Below, piece by piece: positions 1 to 8,087 of a DNA stretch of 28,405 nucleotides. This stretch comes from Gammaproteobacteria bacterium UBA2810. GTDB taxonomy: Bacteria > Pseudomonadota > Gammaproteobacteria > Enterobacterales > Succinivibrionaceae. Positions within the stretch are counted from its first letter, which is position 1. Every line of letters begins with the position of its first letter. The notes below the pieces were generated by a model that did not search any database, was not told the DNA's origin, and saw nothing but the letters and a program-made list of their open reading frames with translations. Position numbers and translations under genes: made by a program. The stretch spans positions 1 to 28,405 of the forward strand of contig DEHC01000088.1 of the NCBI GenBank assembly GCA_002351705.1, read 5' to 3'.

Positions 1-276
1 TGTATTCTACGCCCTTTTCTGAGGATTGCAAGTGGTTTATAACGAATTTTTAAAAGTTTTTTAAAATTTTTGCCAGATTTTTGATATTACGGGCTATTTT
101 ATTACACTGCCCTGCATGATTATGTGGCCATGCGGCCTTGTAATCGACTGTTTAGCTATTTACGGAGGCTGAATGTCAGACAATCCGTGAAGCCGTCAAA
201 GGATCACGCTCCTGTAATGACAGGCCTAGCCATTCTTTTGTATCCAGCCAAACCGTAAGTTACTAATAATTGATCT
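1..276. other. AT-rich flank without a gene
   Basis: I see no credible coding region here. The stretch is rich in A and T runs, especially near 40-110, and lies downstream of the minus-strand accessory genes. I found no GC hairpin with a T-run that would terminate the gene ending at 277. The transcript end of that operon may lie outside the window or be Rho-dependent. Confidence 0.5.
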
Positions 277-1836
277 TCAGACAGTCTTCCAGCTTTCTAT
301 GCTTCGTTCTTTTGTACTGAAGTTAATACCTACCTTAATAACGTGACGTCCGTCTGACTGCCAGGGAATCGCATATTTTCTGTCGTCAATCTGCTGCAGA
401 GCCTCCTCAACTGAGCCATCTAACTTAAGTTCCATAACATAGACCGTACTGTCTGTCTTAACCAGGATATCCATGCGCCCCTTGGCCACACGTACCTGAG
501 AGTAAACAAACTTATTAAGGAATGAGAACATAACGTACAGCATAGCCGTAAAGTGTCCCTCTGATGATGGCGCATCCATCAGAGTTCCTTCCTGATAAGG
601 GATCGATGAAAAATAGCCCTGAGCTGCAGTAAGCGCCCGGTCTATGTCACCGTCCATCAACGCCTCACTAATGTCCCAGCAGGCGTTATTGGTACTGTTT
701 ATGTCAGACCAAACATAATACGGAATAAAATACTCTGTCAGCCCAGTTTTTACCTCCTCATTCGGATAAACAAGTGTATAGCGCCTTGAACGGCTGTCAT
801 ACTCCCTGATGGTCAGGTAACCGCTCTGATAAAAAAGAGGAAGGATGCTGTGCATACTGTCTGTAGGTGCATCAAACTCCGAGGCATCAGCCATGCTGCC
901 GTCAATTTGGGTAATGTTAGTGTGAAATTTTCTGATCTGGTTAAGAAGAAATCCTGGCGTACCGGTAGCAAACCAGTAATTTTCAAAATCGGCGTTCTTC
1001 ATCGCTGACAGCAGGCTGAACGGGTTATAAACTCCAGTCCCATTGTATGAAAAATGATACCCATCATATTTTGACTTAAGCCTCTTCAATACCTCCGACT
1101 GTGACAAACCATATTTTTCGGACATTTCCGCAATGCCTTCGCCGAAATCTGATTTAAGCTCTTCGTTGGTGATACCGCAGATCGCAGAGAAATGCGGCAT
1201 CATGGAAATAACCTCCAGATTATTGATCTGCGAAAAGATGCTGAGCTGTGAAAATTTTGTAATGCCAGTTATAAAAACAAAGCGCAGATAAGGATCGAGT
1301 GCCTTTAGAGGTGAATAGAACCCCTGCATCTCTGTACGCATCTGCTCGAGCCGATCTTTGTCATGAAGCACATTGAGCATAGGTGAGTCATACTCATCTA
1401 TAAGCACAACAACCCGCTTGCCTCTCGTTTCATATAAATCTTCAACAAGACTCTGAAACCGTTCGGATATGTTCTCCCCGCCCTCAGGCATACCATAGCC
1501 ACGTTCCATTCTCCTCAGCTGATGTTTTATCTGGCATCGGAGATCCTCGACAGTTCCTAGCTTAGCCGTGTCAAGGGAAAAATGCAGCACAGGATATTCA
1601 AACCACTCCGTCTCTAAATCCGCAATGGCCAGCCCATTAAAAAGGTCCTTTTTCCCACGGAAATAACTCTCGAATGTGCTGACAAGTAGTGACTTTCCAA
1701 AGCGTCGGGGACGGGAAAGAAAAACGTACTGATACCGATGGGCAAGTTCGTAAATATATTTTGTCTTGTCCACATAGAGAAAGTCACCGCTGCGGATTTT
1801 CTCGAAAGTCTGAATGCCGATTGGATAATTAATCAT
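277..1836 (-). CDS. AAA-ATPase-like / PD-(D/E)XK nuclease family protein (DUF1703 type), copy 1
   Basis: The protein has 519 residues from the chosen start. An N-terminal AAA-ATPase-like domain begins MINYPIGIQTFEKIRSG and carries a P-loop-like SRPRRFGKSLL at about 41-51. The C-terminus has a PD-(D/E)XK-type signature: GRMDI (D456) followed by VMELKLDGS (E469, K471). This layout is that of the AAA-ATPase_like plus PDDEXK_9 (DUF1703) family, common in gut anaerobes, whose function is unknown. An in-frame extension to 1971 exists, but it opens with TTG. The ATG at 1836 has a GGAGGG ribosome site just upstream and matches the start of copy 2, so I chose it. The neighbour at 2071-3627 is a close paralogue along its full length, which indicates tandem duplication. 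Related proteins are sometimes called mobile-element associated, but no transposase is seen here. Family call is sure; function is not. Confidence 0.88.
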   Translation of the reverse strand: MINYPIGIQTFEKIRSGDFLYVDKTKYIYELAHRYQYVFLSRPRRFGKSLLVSTFESYFRGKKDLFNGLAIADLETEWFEYPVLHFSLDTAKLGTVEDLRCQIKHQLRRMERGYGMPEGGENISERFQSLVEDLYETRGKRVVVLIDEYDSPMLNVLHDKDRLEQMRTEMQGFYSPLKALDPYLRFVFITGITKFSQLSIFSQINNLEVISMMPHFSAICGITNEELKSDFGEGIAEMSEKYGLSQSEVLKRLKSKYDGYHFSYNGTGVYNPFSLLSAMKNADFENYWFATGTPGFLLNQIRKFHTNITQIDGSMADASEFDAPTDSMHSILPLFYQSGYLTIREYDSRSRRYTLVYPNEEVKTGLTEYFIPYYVWSDINSTNNACWDISEALMDGDIDRALTAAQGYFSSIPYQEGTLMDAPSSEGHFTAMLYVMFSFLNKFVYSQVRVAKGRMDILVKTDSTVYVMELKLDGSVEEALQQIDDRKYAIPWQSDGRHVIKVGINFSTKERSIESWKTV

Positions 1837-2070
1837 ATTCCCTCCGCCCAAACCGCCCAGAATAAAAAAATTGCTACACCCAAACCGCATACTGTGCAGA
1901 GCAGCCATGCATAGTTGCTCAGAATTCTGCACAATAACACTTACCAGCTCCCAGTAATAGCGGTGCCCCAATTTTTAACGTTTCAGTGAAAAACGAATTC
2001 ACAGTTCACTGACACCACCATGTCCTGGAGCGAGTCAGTATCTCCAGCATCCTGTTTAAGACCATTTATC

Positions 2071-3627
2071 TCAGACTGCCTTCCAGCTCTCTATGGTGCG
2101 CTCCTTAGTACTGAAGTTAATTCCAACCTTAACCACACGGCGTCCATCTGACTGCCAAGGAATTGCATAATTCCTGTCGTCAATCTGCCGCAGAGCCTGA
2201 TCGACAGATCCGTCAAGCTTCAGTTCCATTACATAGACGCTGCGTTCAGTCTTAACGACTATATCCATCCTGCCTTTTGCTACTCTTACCTGTGAGTAAA
2301 CAAACTTGCTGAGAAACGAGAACATCACGTAAAGCATAGCCGTGAAGTGACCCTCTGACGAAGGAGCATCCATAAGTGTCCCTTCCTGGTATGGAATTGA
2401 AGAGAAATAGCTCTGCGCAGCAGTAAGTGCCTTGTCTATGTCATCACCTATCAAAGCTTCGCTGATATCCCAGCATGCATTGTTCGTACTGTTAAAATCA
2501 GAACAGACATAATAAGGGATAAACGATTCAGTAAGACCGACCTTCACCTCTTCATTTGGATACCCCAAGGTATAGCGCCTGGAACGGCTGTCATAATTTC
2601 TTATAGTCAGGTATCCGCTCTGATAAAACAGCGGAAGAATGCTGTGCATGTTCTCCGTTGGAGCATCGAACTCCGCGGAATCAGCCAAGCTCCCGTCAAT
2701 TTTCGTTATATCTGTATGAAATTTCCTGATTTGGTTTATGAGAAATCTCGGAGTTCCTGTTGAAAACCAGTAGTACTCAAAGTCACAGTTTTTCATGGAT
2801 GAGAGCAGGCTGAAGGGGTTATATATACCCGGAGACGGAGATGCAAAATGATAACCGTAATATTTCTCCTGAAGCCTGTCAAGCACCTCAGAACGTGTCA
2901 GGTTATATTTTTCTGCCATCTCCGTTAAACCTTCGTCAAAGCTTGACTCAAGCTCATCCTCAGTGATGCCGCAGACGGCAGAGAAATCCTCATCCATGGA
3001 GATGTTCTCGAGATTGTTTAGCTGCGAGAAAATGCTCAGCTGTGAGAACTTGGTAATTCCGGTTATGAAGACGAAACGCAGATAAGGATCAAGATCTTTA
3101 AGAGGAGAATAGAACCCCTGCATCTCTGTGCGCATTAGTTCGAGGCGATCCTTATCATGAAGTACGGTGAGCATAGGAGAGTCATACTCGTCTATAAGCA
3201 CAACAACCTGTCTGCCTTTCTTTTCGTATAACCGCTGAACAAGATTAAGGAGACGTGCCGAAATATTCTGACCGCCAGCAGGCATGCCATACTCCCGCTC
3301 AATTCTCTCAAGCTGTTGGATTATCAGGCAATGTACATCCTCTACGGTGCCGAGCTTAGCCGAGGCCAATGAAAAATGCAGCACGGGATATTCAGTCCAC
3401 TCCGTTTCCAATTCTGCTGCAGCGAGGCCTTTAAAAAGGCTCTTCTTCCCGCGGAAATAGCTGTCGAGCGTGCTGACCAGGAGTGACTTCCCGAAGCGGC
3501 GCGGACGGGAAAGGAATACGTACTGATAACCATGGACCATGTCGTAGACGTATTTTGTCTTGTCAACGTAAAAATAATTCCCGCAGCGGATTTTCTCAAA
3601 AGTCTGTATACCAATAGGATATTTCAT
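2071..3627 (-). CDS. AAA-ATPase-like / PD-(D/E)XK nuclease family protein (DUF1703 type), copy 2
   Basis: This 518-residue protein aligns end to end with the product of 277-1836. It starts MKYPIGIQTFEKIRCG, keeps the SRPRRFGKSLL P-loop-like motif at about 40-50, and ends with the same GRMDI...VMELKLDGS nuclease-like signature. Differences are scattered substitutions with no visible gaps, so both copies appear intact and under constraint. The start is an ATG with a weak GCGGGAA ribosome site. It lies 42 bases downstream of the zinc-ribbon gene and about 230 bases upstream of copy 1's start, so the three may share a transcript. By family, the ATPase part should bind ATP and the C-terminal part may cleave or bind DNA. 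Neither activity is shown for these copies. Confidence 0.88.
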   Translation of the reverse strand: MKYPIGIQTFEKIRCGNYFYVDKTKYVYDMVHGYQYVFLSRPRRFGKSLLVSTLDSYFRGKKSLFKGLAAAELETEWTEYPVLHFSLASAKLGTVEDVHCLIIQQLERIEREYGMPAGGQNISARLLNLVQRLYEKKGRQVVVLIDEYDSPMLTVLHDKDRLELMRTEMQGFYSPLKDLDPYLRFVFITGITKFSQLSIFSQLNNLENISMDEDFSAVCGITEDELESSFDEGLTEMAEKYNLTRSEVLDRLQEKYYGYHFASPSPGIYNPFSLLSSMKNCDFEYYWFSTGTPRFLINQIRKFHTDITKIDGSLADSAEFDAPTENMHSILPLFYQSGYLTIRNYDSRSRRYTLGYPNEEVKVGLTESFIPYYVCSDFNSTNNACWDISEALIGDDIDKALTAAQSYFSSIPYQEGTLMDAPSSEGHFTAMLYVMFSFLSKFVYSQVRVAKGRMDIVVKTERSVYVMELKLDGSVDQALRQIDDRNYAIPWQSDGRRVVKVGINFSTKERTIESWKAV

Positions 3628-3669
3628 TATATTCCCGCGGAAGAGCTGCGCTCCTTACGATAAATTTGG

Positions 3670-4188
3670 TCAGTCATACATGTTATTCTGCGTTTCTGGC
3701 GGAATGGAGTCCTCCAGCTCATACCTCACAGAATATTTACCGTCTGCATCCATTGAGCAAACCAGTTTTCTATCCGGAGAAATAAAAAAAGTCCTGACAT
3801 AATTATCTATTAGATCATGAACCGGCGGATCAATAGACGGTGGGGTTGTATATGTTTCTGTGTAGTTATACATATCAATATCACTGATATAGTATATTTT
3901 TGTCCAGCCAACAATATCAGACACCGCCGAACGGCCACCAGTTACAGGTTTATATCGGAAAAGCACCCGTCCGCCGTCACCTATAACCATTCCCCTTTTG
4001 CACTCAGGGCAGAACCAGTATTCGTACTCGGTCTCCTCCTCATCAAAGTAAAAGTCCCAGACCGTGAGCTTTGGATTCTTCTCAAGCTTTGCCTTCAGAA
4101 AACTGTCATGCCAGACATGGATCATATCTGTTGTTGGGAAATTAACATTACTGAGAGGGTTTCCACATTTACAGCCTAATCTTGACAT
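3670..4188 (-). CDS. Small zinc-ribbon protein, candidate immunity or accessory protein
   Basis: The product has 172 residues from the ATG at 4188. The N-terminus MSRLGCKCG and a later FCPECKR form two Cys pairs (CxC and CxxC) consistent with a split zinc ribbon. The C-terminal half is acidic and rich in aromatics. The start was chosen because the decayed homologue at 7411-7874 starts the same way (MSNLLCKCG) and a GGGG ribosome site sits six bases upstream. An ATG at 4206 and a TTG at 4209 extend the frame, and the 4206 ATG overlaps the stop of the upstream nuclease-like gene as TGATG. Such tight linkage to a toxin-like nuclease suggests an immunity or partner role, but that is inference. 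I do not recognise a named family. Confidence 0.72.
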   Translation of the reverse strand: MSRLGCKCGNPLSNVNFPTTDMIHVWHDSFLKAKLEKNPKLTVWDFYFDEEETEYEYWFCPECKRGMVIGDGGRVLFRYKPVTGGRSAVSDIVGWTKIYYISDIDMYNYTETYTTPPSIDPPVHDLIDNYVRTFFISPDRKLVCSMDADGKYSVRYELEDSIPPETQNNMYD

Positions 4189-4205
4189 AAAATACCCCAG
4201 ATGCA

Positions 4206-4658
4206 TCAATTCATAAAAATTCTGGTTTTATCAGAAAACCTTACTTCTACTTTTCCCTTTACATAACCTTTTCTTACAGCCTCATCAAATCCAGCTTGTG
4301 CAAACTTTAATCCAATTTCATTATTTTTGAAATTTTTAAGGTATAGAGCTGCAACACAATTCGAGTAATCAGGAAGCTGTTTAAACGCCCGTGCTATATT
4401 TTTAGCAAATTGACTTATACTTGGACTTGCTACCTGTTTGACTTCTATATTTTTTATATATAAGGAATCATCGTTGCTCTTAATGGTAAGATCATAACTC
4501 TTACCAGGTGGATGTTCCTTTCTGAAAACACATTCGTATCCCATATCCATATAAAATTCAGCAACGGATATTGCACCACGATCCCTAACTTTCTTTCCAC
4601 CTGAATCCAGATACCAAATCTGTTTTTCAGTATACCCTCCTCTACCTCTGCCCATCAT
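4206..4658 (-). CDS. CdiA-CT-like PD-(D/E)XK nuclease domain protein
   Basis: A 150-residue protein from the ATG at 4658. The core pattern is E34 in a helix (ISVAEFYMDMGYEC), D56 in SYDLTI and E72-V-K74 in NIEVKQV, followed by SPSISQFAKNIARAFKQ. This arrangement resembles the PD-(D/E)XK tRNA nuclease domains found at the C-termini of CdiA-type contact-dependent toxins, here as a free-standing protein without delivery domains. The chosen ATG overlaps the DUF4417 stop as ATGA, pointing to translational coupling; earlier in-frame starts go back to 4685. The next gene (zinc ribbon) begins at or just after its stop. Nuclease activity and RNA target are inferred from the motif only. It could instead be a housekeeping phage-type nuclease. 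Confidence 0.66.
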   Translation of the reverse strand: MMGRGRGGYTEKQIWYLDSGGKKVRDRGAISVAEFYMDMGYECVFRKEHPPGKSYDLTIKSNDDSLYIKNIEVKQVASPSISQFAKNIARAFKQLPDYSNCVAALYLKNFKNNEIGLKFAQAGFDEAVRKGYVKGKVEVRFSDKTRIFMN

Positions 4659-5383
4659 GCACACCATTTCTCTTCTGAGTAACAAGGATGGATCTCAATT
4701 TCGACAGAGAAACGTTTTTTCCAGATTTCCGGAAATCTCCCATAAACGATTATTTTCAACGGATGTTTCCTTCTAACAAGCTCGTGCATTCCATTGAGGA
4801 ACGCCTGCATGCACAGATGATCTCTTAAGCATCCCTGAGTTGTTACGGAAAGTACACTATTTTCAGGGATGCCATCAAAAGCCCATTTGAGGCTTTCTGC
4901 ATCACTCCACCCGACACTCAGAAGGACATTAATACCCTGTTCCTGCAACCAGTATGCAAGACATCTGTTACGCCAGCAATTTTCAATCTGCTGAGGTAGC
5001 GGCATGTCCAAATACATGCTGAAATCTGGCGTTATAACACCTTTGAACCTCCTGAGCATTGGCAAATATTTCATATAATTGTTCCAAACCCGCTCGAATC
5101 GGTAGTCATCAATATAAAAATGAACCCAGCATTCCTGAGGATTTCTGCAACGTGACGCCTCATTGAATGGGATCAGTTTTCCGATGGCTGCTTCTCTTAC
5201 CGGCCGTAATATCGGCATATCGAACTGTCCATAAAGCTCTGCGTTTTCTGTTAGTTCCCAATTGAAATGACGCATTTTGTTGAATGTCATCTTAAGTGCT
5301 TGCATCCTATAGGTTAATACTGACTCTTCGATATGAAATACGTCTGATTTTCTGATGAATTTCATACCAAAAATATTATGCAT
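4655..5383 (-). CDS. DUF4417 family protein
   Basis: The product is about 242 residues. The conserved block includes VHFYIDDYRFERVWNN, KYLPMLRRFKGVITPDFSMY, DMPLPQQIENCWRNR and LSVGWSD...GIPENSVLSVTTQG. This is the signature of the DUF4417 family, found in phages, plasmids and many anaerobes, with no established function. The frame is open up to a TTG at 5398. ATGs at 5383 and 5365 are better starts but neither has a strong ribosome site, so the N-terminus is uncertain. Its stop overlaps the start of the nuclease-like gene, and the XRE/ImmA gene lies 83 bases upstream on the same strand. It probably belongs to the same accessory operon. Confidence 0.78.
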   Translation of the reverse strand: MHNIFGMKFIRKSDVFHIEESVLTYRMQALKMTFNKMRHFNWELTENAELYGQFDMPILRPVREAAIGKLIPFNEASRCRNPQECWVHFYIDDYRFERVWNNYMKYLPMLRRFKGVITPDFSMYLDMPLPQQIENCWRNRCLAYWLQEQGINVLLSVGWSDAESLKWAFDGIPENSVLSVTTQGCLRDHLCMQAFLNGMHELVRRKHPLKIIVYGRFPEIWKKRFSVEIEIHPCYSEEKWCA

Positions 5384-5466
5384 AGCTGAGAGCAGCAAAC
5401 GGGCAGCTCTGTTGCCAAACTTATTTAATCAACAATTCAACATATAAAATTTCTCCAGTTACACTG

Positions 5467-6558
5467 TTAAAGATCAAAACACTCAATCTTCTCAATGTAT
5501 TTATTAAACTGTGACCACTCAAGCCAGCCGTCATTCTGAAGCCTTCCAACTACAACACTAGGCCTTACTCCCGCAGTTTTGGCAAATTGCTCAATACCTG
5601 ACTCAGTCGTATAGTTGCTTCGGCTTAAAACAAACTTTCGGTAAAGTTCTGGATCGATCAGCATATTCCGAGCTCGTTCATCGGCATTTTTTTCCATCTC
5701 ACTTTTTTCATCAGTAAAATCGACAAACCTTACCGACAGATCACCATTCAACACATGAGCTATTTCGTGAAACAGCGTGAAGATAAGCGTGTCCATACGC
5801 TTTCGCCTAAGTGTCAGGCACAGAATAGTCTGACCGTCATCCGACGATTCCTTAATGAACCCCTGAACAGGGGCACCAGGAAAGTTGTGAACAATTTTGA
5901 ATGCGATGCCACATTCCGCAAATTTGCCTTGAAGAAGCTTCAACATTTTATGTGTGTCGGACAGAAGCAATATCTTTTTGATTTCAGGAACAGCAGCTTC
6001 AAGCTTTTCTTTAGAAACATTACCCTCTGTCTCTATGTCCTTTGTTTCAAGTTCGCACATTCTCTGCCAGGCAAACAGAACAAATGGATTAACTGCGGTA
6101 TTTGATTTGATCTGAGCCCGGTATGCAGCGTTGTAGGTGATTTTGGGAACACTGGCGAGATTGCTGACACACAGAATTTTACGTAACTGAAGCACCTTTT
6201 CAGTGTCACCACAGTGGTTATGCATAATTCCTTGCTCAAGAAAATACTCAATAACATCCTTGAGACTGTGCAAAATGTTTTTCTCTTCATCAGAGACGTT
6301 ATTCTCAGCCTCAATTTCAGCACAGTAAGCATCATATTTCGCCTGAAGATTCAGCCAGACACTGGCCTGTTCATCAAAAGCGTAGGCAAGTTTTTTGGCA
6401 AAAGCAGGAGAAATTCCCTTGTTGCCATTAATTACAGTGCTGATATGTTTTTCTGTAACGCCCGTTCTTGCAGCCAGTTCGCTTCTTGACATATGCATAC
6501 TGTTAATCTTTTCCTGCAGCACCAGCCCTGGGTGAGGCTCTTTATTCAGAATACCCAC
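5467..6558 (-). CDS. XRE-family regulator fused to ImmA/IrrE-type zinc metallopeptidase (HigA-like)
   Basis: 363 residues, starting at a GTG with AGGAG six bases upstream. Residues about 10-70 form a helix-turn-helix of the HigA/XRE type (GLVLQEKINSMHMSRSELAA, then RTGVTEKHISTVINGNKG). Residues about 200-340 carry an ImmA/IrrE metallopeptidase with HEIAH at 264-268 and a downstream acidic helix (EMEKNADERARNML) that should supply the third zinc ligand. Related fusions act as repressors, antitoxins or stress-responsive anti-repressors. No HigB-like toxin lies next to it. Two dyads just upstream of the start (6569-6585 and 6588-6602) are natural operators, suggesting autoregulation. It probably heads the accessory operon running to 277. 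Confidence 0.85.
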   Translation of the reverse strand: MGILNKEPHPGLVLQEKINSMHMSRSELAARTGVTEKHISTVINGNKGISPAFAKKLAYAFDEQASVWLNLQAKYDAYCAEIEAENNVSDEEKNILHSLKDVIEYFLEQGIMHNHCGDTEKVLQLRKILCVSNLASVPKITYNAAYRAQIKSNTAVNPFVLFAWQRMCELETKDIETEGNVSKEKLEAAVPEIKKILLLSDTHKMLKLLQGKFAECGIAFKIVHNFPGAPVQGFIKESSDDGQTILCLTLRRKRMDTLIFTLFHEIAHVLNGDLSVRFVDFTDEKSEMEKNADERARNMLIDPELYRKFVLSRSNYTTESGIEQFAKTAGVRPSVVVGRLQNDGWLEWSQFNKYIEKIECFDL

Positions 6559-6568
6559 TTTGAACTCC

Positions 6569-6602
6569 TGTATACATAATATACAACTTACCTAAATGGT
6601 AA
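6569..6602 (-). promoter_or_regulatory. Operator-like paired dyads upstream of the XRE/ImmA gene
   Basis: TGTATA-CATAA-TATACA (6569-6585) is a perfect six-base dyad ten bases before the GTG start, overlapping the zone just upstream of the ribosome site. Directly beyond it, TTACC-TAAAT-GGTAA (6588-6602) is a second perfect dyad, and further TTACC half-sites occur at 6624 and 6658. The first dyad contains TATATT on the minus strand, a possible -10. Such spacing is typical of self-repressing XRE regulators. Binding by the product of 5467-6558 is inferred. Confidence 0.5.
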
Positions 6603-6864
6603 TCAGGACTTTTTAAAAAAAAATTACCTATATTATTTATAAAATATAAGATTTCCGTTACCAAATAATCGTTTAGCCATCTTGTAAACAGAAATACTGT
6701 TACTTGATAAAATCTGAAATTAAGATTATCACAGCCGCTTTGTCAAAGCTGAGCGACTACGTCTCATTATGAAGGATATTTCTGAGTTTTCTGCGGCAGG
6801 CATCTAGCTTGTGCGAGCAGGCTCCGTCCGCGCTATATAACCCCAGCGAAGGAGAAAGACTGTA
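6603..6864. other. Non-coding gap between accessory block and metF scar
   Basis: No supported gene. The left half (6603-6720) is very AT-rich and likely carries the promoter of the XRE/ImmA gene, with TTACC repeats. The right half (about 6740-6864) turns GC-richer and has no recognised coding content or terminator. The composition change near 6740 may mark the edge of the accessory insertion. Confidence 0.4.
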
Positions 6865-7372
6865 TCAGTAGATTACACACTCCAGGATATGACAGATCAC
6901 GACGGTAAGCTCAACGCAGTTCAGCGTATAGAAATGAAAATCATTCTCGCCCTAGGTGCGGAGGCCCCTCACCATGTCACTGGCGATCGACGCGCCGTTG
7001 AGCCGCCTCGTCATGGTATCGTCGTCCTCGATGCCGCGGAAGCACTGATCGAGCAACCTTGGGAACTTCACATTGGTGAACTTCTACGTTCTGAAAAGGA
7101 GCTTGTAGTTTGAGACCGACAAGATCAGAGGGATAATCTCACCCTTGATTCCTTTTGCGGCGCACCTGTTGCGGAACCTGAGGAACGCCTCGACATCAAA
7201 AACGAACTGGGTAATGGCATGGTCGGTGCCAGCGTTGAACTTTGTCTTGAGGTCTCGAGATCGGCCTCGGCTGAAATGGCCCCGGGGATGACGCGACATA
7301 AATTTTGAAGTCTTCGACCTCCTTGAGGATCTTCGCCAAGTCAAATCACCACATAAAGCCCGTGCTTATAAT
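6865..7372 (-). pseudogene. Decayed 3' fragment of a metF copy
   Basis: On the minus strand this stretch matches residues of about 130 to the end of the intact MetF encoded at 8088-8984. A readable part includes TDHAITQFVFDVEAFLRFRN and RCAAKGIKGEIIP, and the end reads DFHFYTLN...CHIL...VIY and stops at 6865, exactly like MetF (DFHFYTLN...CHILKRGIY). It carries at least two in-frame stops, one at the point matching LLKMSKFTN and one after VRGLRT. There is also a deletion of about ten bases near 7305 relative to the intact gene. The N-terminal third is missing. Many base changes separate the two copies, so the duplication or acquisition is old or came from a related strain. Confidence 0.85.
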
Positions 7373-7410
7373 ATGGTCTGCTGCTGACTGCCCCGCTAAT
7401 AGATCACCTC

Positions 7411-7874
7411 CTAAAGCTCGTATATGACAGTGCCTGAACCATTGATTCCAGCGGAGCAGACCATTTTCCCGTCAGGCGAGACGAGGAAAGTTTTCGCATG
7501 CCTCTCAAGCAGCACGCTGAGCGGCAGATCAATATCCATGTCTGTAATCCGGTCCAGGTCAGTATCGCTGATAAAGAATATTCTGTCAGTCCAGCCCCCG
7601 GCATCCGGCACGGTTTCCGGCGTCACCGCCCTTCTCCAGATGCTGCTGACCCGGAGCCTCTTGATATTCACGGGAAGGATTCTCCTGCAGCGCGGGCAGC
7701 AGAGGACTCATATCCATACTCACTGTCCTCGCTGTAGAAATCCCAGGCCGTAATATCCGGTCTATCCCTGAGCTAGTTCCTGACATCGCTCTCATGCCAG
7801 ATGTGCACGATGTTCTCAGACGGGCAGTCAACTGAGGAGAGCCTCTTCCCGCATTTGCACAGAAGGTTTGACAT
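7411..7874 (-). pseudogene. Decayed second copy of the zinc-ribbon gene
   Basis: Reading from the ATG at 7874 gives MSNLLCKCGKRLSS...VHIWHESDVRN, then an amber codon (7773-7775). The same frame continues as LRDRPDITAWDFYSEDSEYGYE, a match to the LTVWDFYFDEEETEYEY part of the intact protein encoded at 3670-4188. Near 7700 the frame shifts, and the next frame reads CCPRCRRILPVNIKRLRV (matching FCPECKR), GWTDRIFFISDTD, and TFLVSPDGKMVC up to the stop at 7411. One stop and one frameshift thus separate it from an intact gene. It lies between the metF terminator and the decayed metF fragment, about 3.2 kb from the intact paralogue. Confidence 0.85.
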
Positions 7875-8025
7875 TCCTCTCTCCCAATCATAAAAATTCC
7901 GCAAGCCGGAAATCAATCCCGAGCGCCCGTTTTTCGGCAGAGTGCAGCCCGTCTTTTTTCTCCGCCGCCCTGCCCGCCGATGGGCAACAGCCTTCGGATA
8001 AAGGCAATTCTTCCACCTGAAACTG

Positions 8026-8060
8026 AAAAGCCCGCCGCAGTGCCAGTCACCGCAGCGGGC
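8026..8060 (-). terminator. Rho-independent terminator of metF
   Basis: On the minus strand GCCCGCTGCGGTG, a five-base loop and CACTGCGGCGGGC form a 13-pair stem with two wobbles, followed by TTTTC. It begins 27 bases after the metF stop. Confidence 0.8.
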
Positions 8061-8087
8061 CTCACGTCTCTTCACTGAATAGCCGGC

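Noticed and set aside
1837..1971. N-terminal extension of the first DUF1703 protein
   Set aside because: It needs a TTG start and has no match in the paralogue, while the ATG at 1836 has a good ribosome site.
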